This document shows positions 4,540-7,807 of a DNA stretch of 7,807 bases, in pieces. Position numbers and translations under genes: made by a program. Location: positions 1 to 7,807 of the forward strand of contig JALNWE010000102.1 in assembly GCA_023231065.1 (NCBI GenBank), written 5' to 3'. The notes beneath the pieces were generated by a model. It was not told the origin of the DNA, did no database searches, and was given only the letters and a program-made list of their open reading frames with translations. Within the stretch, counting starts at the first letter, position 1, and each line of letters starts with the position of its first letter. This stretch comes from Bacteroidales bacterium (GTDB lineage: Bacteria > Bacteroidota > Bacteroidia > Bacteroidales > FEN-979).

Positions 4540-7149
4540 ATGAAAAAAATCCTTACATTGAGCGTTATGTTTATTGCAATTTCTTTACTTGTCAGCGCCA
4601 GGCAGGTAGATGAAAATACTGCAAGGACCATCGGTTTTAATTTTATAACAAAAGTATCAGGTAAACTCCAATATAAAACTCCGGGCGGCCTCAGCGTGGC
4701 ATATTATGGGGCCAGTCTTTTACCCGGCGCGGTATCGGGATCAAATATTTACCCGGCTTTTTATGTTTTCAATTTTACGGGAAATCCCGGGTTCGTTATC
4801 GTTGCCGGCGACGACATCGTCACTCCCATTTTAGGTTACTCCCTGGAAGGGAATTTTTCAGCGGCTAACATAGCCCCTTCAGCAGCATACTGGTTGAAGG
4901 GTTATGAAGAGCAGATAAAAAGCGCGGTTGCACAAAAACTCCGGGCGGCCCCCGAAACCGAATCGGTTTGGAATGAATACCTCACCGCGGCAAAACGACC
5001 GGATCATCCTGTAAAAAGCGGCAAAGCAGTCAACCCCTTGATCAAATTATACTGGAACCAGTCGCCCTATTACAATAATAAATGTCCGAAAAACGATTCA
5101 GCCCATGAGCTTACGATTACAGGATGTGCTGCAACGGCTATGGCCATGGTTATGAAATATCACAATTATCCCGAGGTGGGAACTGGCTACTACTCATACA
5201 AAACAAAACAATATGGCACGTTGTCGGCCAATTTCGGCGATGCCCGGTACGCGTGGGATATCATGCCCGACAGCCTGACCTCAAACTCCCCCAGTAACGT
5301 TGTTGACGCTGTCGCGACCCTTATGTATCATTGTGGCGTTTCTGCCGAAATGACCTATGGAATATCTGCCGTGGGAGGAAGCTCGGCCAGTGTGGTTGCG
5401 GAAAATGACCAGCCCTGTGTTGCAAATGCCCTGAAAAAATATTTCGGCTGTGATCCTTCCCTGAGAGGCCTCCACCGGACGAGTTATACCGATGCGGAGT
5501 GGACCGACCTTATCAAAGAAGACCTTGATGCAAGCTTACCGGTACTCTATACGGGCTACAACCCAAACAAAGGAGGGGGACATGCTTTTATATGTGATGG
5601 CTATAACGATGAAGGGTTTTTTCATTTTAACTGGGGATGGGGAGGCGATGACGACGGCTACTTCCTGATCAATGCCCTGCAGCCGGGAACGTTCGTGTTT
5701 AATTGTGGCCAGGAAATGGTAAAGGGGGTCCGTCCCCAGCCCGGTCACGGCAAATATTTCAATCTGAACCTCAGCGCCCCGGTTACCTTTCTTTCGGATG
5801 TAGCACTTTATGAAGATTCAATATCTGTGATGACCGGCATTTATAACAATGGCCAGATCGATTTCATCGGGAGCCTTGGCGCGGCCATTTTCGATACCAA
5901 CGAGGCGTTGATCGGTTTTGTTGAGGTCATTCATCCTGTAACGGTTTGGTCCAAAGAAAAAGTCGAACATCTCACTTTTAAAAACAGTGGTTTGCCAAAC
6001 ATACTTCCCGGAAAATACAAAATCGGCATTATGTACAAATCTGGCGGCGACGATTGGATGGAAGTAAATGACACGCTCACTTATGTCAACTTCCCGGTGA
6101 TGGAAGTGATCAATCCCGACGTCATCGAAATGGCTTCTGCCATGACGGCGCTTCCTGCTCCGACCTTTACGGAGGGAAAAGCCGCTACTGTGAAACTGGA
6201 AATCAGGAACATTGGGGCCAATGATTTTTCAGGCACACTAAACCTCGCGGTCCATGATATGGATGGAATGTTTCTGACTTCGCTGGCACAAAAGCCCAAT
6301 TTCACCCTTCCGGCAGGATCTTCATCCGGACAGCTTACATTCAGTACAGACAACATCGCTGTGGCCGCGGGGAGTTACATGTTAGCCCTGTGGTATAAAG
6401 AGGCGGGAGCGGAATATGAGTTGGTGGGTTCCACGGGCTTTCAAAACCCGGTAATGGTCCAGGTCGATGCCAGCCCGCTCGTGGCCGACGAATACGAACC
6501 CAACAACACCGAAGAAACAGCTTCCTTGTTACCGGTTGTTTTTTCGGGCAATACGGCAACGTTAAAATTAAAAAATGCAAACTGCCATGTAGGGACGGAT
6601 GTTGATGTTTATAAAATTGAGATTCCGGCAGGGGTTTCTTATACTATCCATGTCCGTCTCGAAAATTCCGAATACGATACAACCTTATCTCACCCTCTTA
6701 ACGGACTCTGGAATTATTCGGGGCCAAAGGACAAGGAATGGCAATCGCCCTGTAATAATTCGGGGCCCCTGGAGTTTGTGGCCGATTCAACGGGTTACGC
6801 CTGGTTCAGGGTGAATACCAATTTTGTTGCCCAAACCGGAATGTACCAGCTTAATATCAGCATCACAAAATCCCTCCTGGGAATAGAGGGGACTTCCAAC
6901 GATGGGGACCTGGTCATATATCCGAACCCTGCCCGCAATGAAATCTTCCTGAACGATCTCTCCGGGAAGATGGATATCAATCAATGTACCATCACATCCA
7001 TCGACGGAAGAACGCTTCTCCGGACAACCCCGGCCCGGCAGGGGGATATCAGCAGGATCAATGTTTCCGGATTATCCCAAGGGCTTTACATCCTGCGCGC
7101 GATCACATCCTCCGGGACCCGATCCATAAAAATCATAGTGGAAAAGTAG
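4540..7149 (+). CDS. Secreted C10-family cysteine protease (streptopain/PrtT-like) with T9SS sorting domain
   Basis: This 869-residue protease would be exported through Sec and then T9SS. Residues 1-20 are a signal peptide (MKKILTLSVM...LLVSA). About 21-160 form a Spi-like propeptide, including GFVIVAGDDIVTPILGYS, which in this family keeps the enzyme inactive until cleaved. The C10 catalytic domain spans about 165-400: WNQSPYYN precedes the nucleophile Cys196 (TGCAATAMAMVMKYHNYP), the catalytic His348 lies in GGGHAFICDGY, and FHFNWGWGG follows. About 415-520 and 535-640 look like two Ig/CARDB-like beta domains. About 645-775, beginning DEYEPNN, resembles a bacterial pre-peptidase C-terminal domain. 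Residues 790-869, starting LVIYPNPARNEIFLN and ending in a lysine-rich strand, are a type A T9SS sorting domain, normally removed as the protein reaches the surface. The start at ATG 4540 is fixed by the signal peptide and the promoter just upstream; the frame stays open back to 4489. All key catalytic residues are present, so it should be active. The natural substrate is unknown; nutritional or competitive proteolysis are both possible. It is monocistronic by appearance. Confidence 0.93.
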   Translation: MKKILTLSVMFIAISLLVSARQVDENTARTIGFNFITKVSGKLQYKTPGGLSVAYYGASLLPGAVSGSNIYPAFYVFNFTGNPGFVIVAGDDIVTPILGYSLEGNFSAANIAPSAAYWLKGYEEQIKSAVAQKLRAAPETESVWNEYLTAAKRPDHPVKSGKAVNPLIKLYWNQSPYYNNKCPKNDSAHELTITGCAATAMAMVMKYHNYPEVGTGYYSYKTKQYGTLSANFGDARYAWDIMPDSLTSNSPSNVVDAVATLMYHCGVSAEMTYGISAVGGSSASVVAENDQPCVANALKKYFGCDPSLRGLHRTSYTDAEWTDLIKEDLDASLPVLYTGYNPNKGGGHAFICDGYNDEGFFHFNWGWGGDDDGYFLINALQPGTFVFNCGQEMVKGVRPQPGHGKYFNLNLSAPVTFLSDVALYEDSISVMTGIYNNGQIDFIGSLGAAIFDTNEALIGFVEVIHPVTVWSKEKVEHLTFKNSGLPNILPGKYKIGIMYKSGGDDWMEVNDTLTYVNFPVMEVINPDVIEMASAMTALPAPTFTEGKAATVKLEIRNIGANDFSGTLNLAVHDMDGMFLTSLAQKPNFTLPAGSSSGQLTFSTDNIAVAAGSYMLALWYKEAGAEYELVGSTGFQNPVMVQVDASPLVADEYEPNNTEETASLLPVVFSGNTATLKLKNANCHVGTDVDVYKIEIPAGVSYTIHVRLENSEYDTTLSHPLNGLWNYSGPKDKEWQSPCNNSGPLEFVADSTGYAWFRVNTNFVAQTGMYQLNISITKSLLGIEGTSNDGDLVIYPNPARNEIFLNDLSGKMDINQCTITSIDGRTLLRTTPARQGDISRINVSGLSQGLYILRAITSSGTRSIKIIVEK

Positions 7150-7258
7150 TTTTCGGAGCAGGCTCAAAGTTAAAGGCGCTTTGATGGGGGGGCTTGGTTT
7201 CGATTGATTAACAAATCCCGGAAAAGGATGAGATAATAGATTGAAAATGCCCGTGTGT

Positions 7259-7270
7259 CATTGATCAATG
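7259..7270. promoter_or_regulatory. 12-bp perfect palindrome, possible operator
   Basis: CATTGATCAATG reads the same on both strands and lies 60 bases before the Crp/Fnr gene start, in a 181-base intergenic stretch that otherwise shows no clear promoter. Dimeric regulators bind such sites, and autoregulation is common in this family, but the sequence does not match a Crp or Fnr half-site I can recognise, and a 12-bp palindrome can occur by chance. Confidence 0.2.
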
Positions 7271-7330
7271 GACCCTGAGCAGCGCGATTAGCGGAACTTT
7301 GGGTGCTATGTTAAAATCTACAACCCGTTT

Positions 7331-7807
7331 ATGTTTACTGAATTATTTGAAAGGTTAAAGAGCGACAAGACAAATTGGGAGCGATTTCAACAAATATTTA
7401 TTGAAAAAGAAATCGCTACAAAAACAGTATTGTTACAAGAAGGTGAAATTTCAACGCAAATACATTTTATTAAAAAAGGGTGTTTGCGTATATGGTTTAA
7501 TAAAGAGGGGAAAGATATTACTTTACAGTTCTTTTTTGAAGGGCAGGCTGTTTCTTCTATCGATAGCCTGATGAGTAACCAGCCAAGTTTGTTTACCATT
7601 GAAAGTATTGAACCATCTACAATTATATCGTTAAAAAAGACCGATTTGGAGCAACTTTTTCAATGCTTTCCACAATTGAAAGAGGGTTTTCAAAAAATAT
7701 TATTCCAGAGGTTTAAGAATTATGCTTATCTGTTTCTTTCAAGGATCCGTGACACTCCTCATGAAAGATATGTCGATTTGCTCAAAAACCATCCCGAAAT
7801 AATTAAG
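7331..7807 (+). CDS. Crp/Fnr-family transcriptional regulator, cyclic-nucleotide-binding-like (3' truncated by window)
   Basis: The frame runs from ATG 7331 without a stop to the window's last base, giving 159 residues. It shows the cyclic-nucleotide-binding (cupin-like) domain: KTVLLQEGEISTQIHFIKKGCLRIWFNKEGKDITLQFFFEG at about residues 32-72, followed by the second half of the barrel and the long dimerisation helix (about 108-140). It then enters SRIRDTPHERYVDLLKNHPEIIK, which in Bacteroidota homologues leads directly into the DNA-binding helix-turn-helix. That HTH is beyond the window. The effector is unlikely to be cAMP by default: the phosphate-binding signature of E. coli Crp (RxSxAE) is not present at the expected place. 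No cysteine cluster for an Fnr iron-sulfur centre is seen. Sampled G+C (7381-7440) is about 27%. The regulon is unknown, and a link to the upstream protease is not shown. Confidence 0.9.
   Translation, partial: MFTELFERLKSDKTNWERFQQIFIEKEIATKTVLLQEGEISTQIHFIKKGCLRIWFNKEGKDITLQFFFEGQAVSSIDSLMSNQPSLFTIESIEPSTIISLKKTDLEQLFQCFPQLKEGFQKILFQRFKNYAYLFLSRIRDTPHERYVDLLKNHPEIIK

Noticed and set aside
4428..4613. Short plus-strand frame with a hydrophobic stretch upstream of the C10 protease
   Set aside because: It overlaps the protease promoter and signal-peptide coding region in another frame, and nothing supports its translation.
7164..7184. TCAAAG / CTTTGA inverted repeat after the C10 protease gene
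   Set aside because: A 6-bp AT-containing stem followed by a G-run rather than a U-tract is not convincing as a terminator.

Overview
This 7.8 kb window looks like a chromosomal stretch from a member of the Bacteroidota. Four things point there. The large secreted protease ends in a type IX secretion (T9SS) type A sorting domain. Two genes are preceded by good matches to the Bacteroidota promoter (TTG, a 19-20 nt gap, then TAnnTTTG). Shine-Dalgarno sequences are essentially absent. An intergenic ATTGACC heptad array of a kind I associate with this phylum is also present. I cannot place it more precisely; an environmental Chitinophagia, Sphingobacteriia or Bacteroidales-like lineage is plausible. 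Every gene I support is on the + strand.

Layout. 2-223 is the 3' end of a sensor histidine kinase. 332-922 is a stand-alone protein with a minimal nucleotidyltransferase-fold signature, expressed from a promoter almost touching its start codon. 991-1368 is a small membrane-anchored, cysteine-containing protein of unknown function. A 12-unit, 84-bp heptad array overlaps that gene's stop codon and separates it from an AT-rich two-gene ABC transporter operon (permease 1573-2490, ATPase 2487-3167, ATGA overlap). 3250-4371 is a lipoprotein serine hydrolase of the beta-lactamase/PBP fold; its stop codon lies in the loop of a perfect 10-bp inverted repeat. 4540-7149 is a large secreted C10-family (streptopain/PrtT-like) cysteine protease with propeptide, catalytic, Ig-like, pre-peptidase-like and T9SS sorting regions. 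From 7331 to the window end is the 5' part of a Crp/Fnr-family regulator.

How they fit together. Only the ABC pair is clearly an operon. The others look like separate transcription units joined by orientation. Two neighbours act outside the cytoplasm (serine hydrolase and C10 protease), but nothing in the sequence ties them to one pathway. Base composition is patchy: sampled 60-base lines of the ABC operon and the Crp/Fnr gene are about 27-30% G+C, while a sampled line of the serine hydrolase gene is about 55%. This suggests a mosaic accessory region. I found no RNA genes, insertion sequences, CRISPR arrays or integrases. I do not see a clearly new multi-gene system; the least explained elements are the heptad array, the orphan nucleotidyltransferase-like gene and the cysteine-containing small protein. 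No gene-free stretch exceeds about 205 bases.
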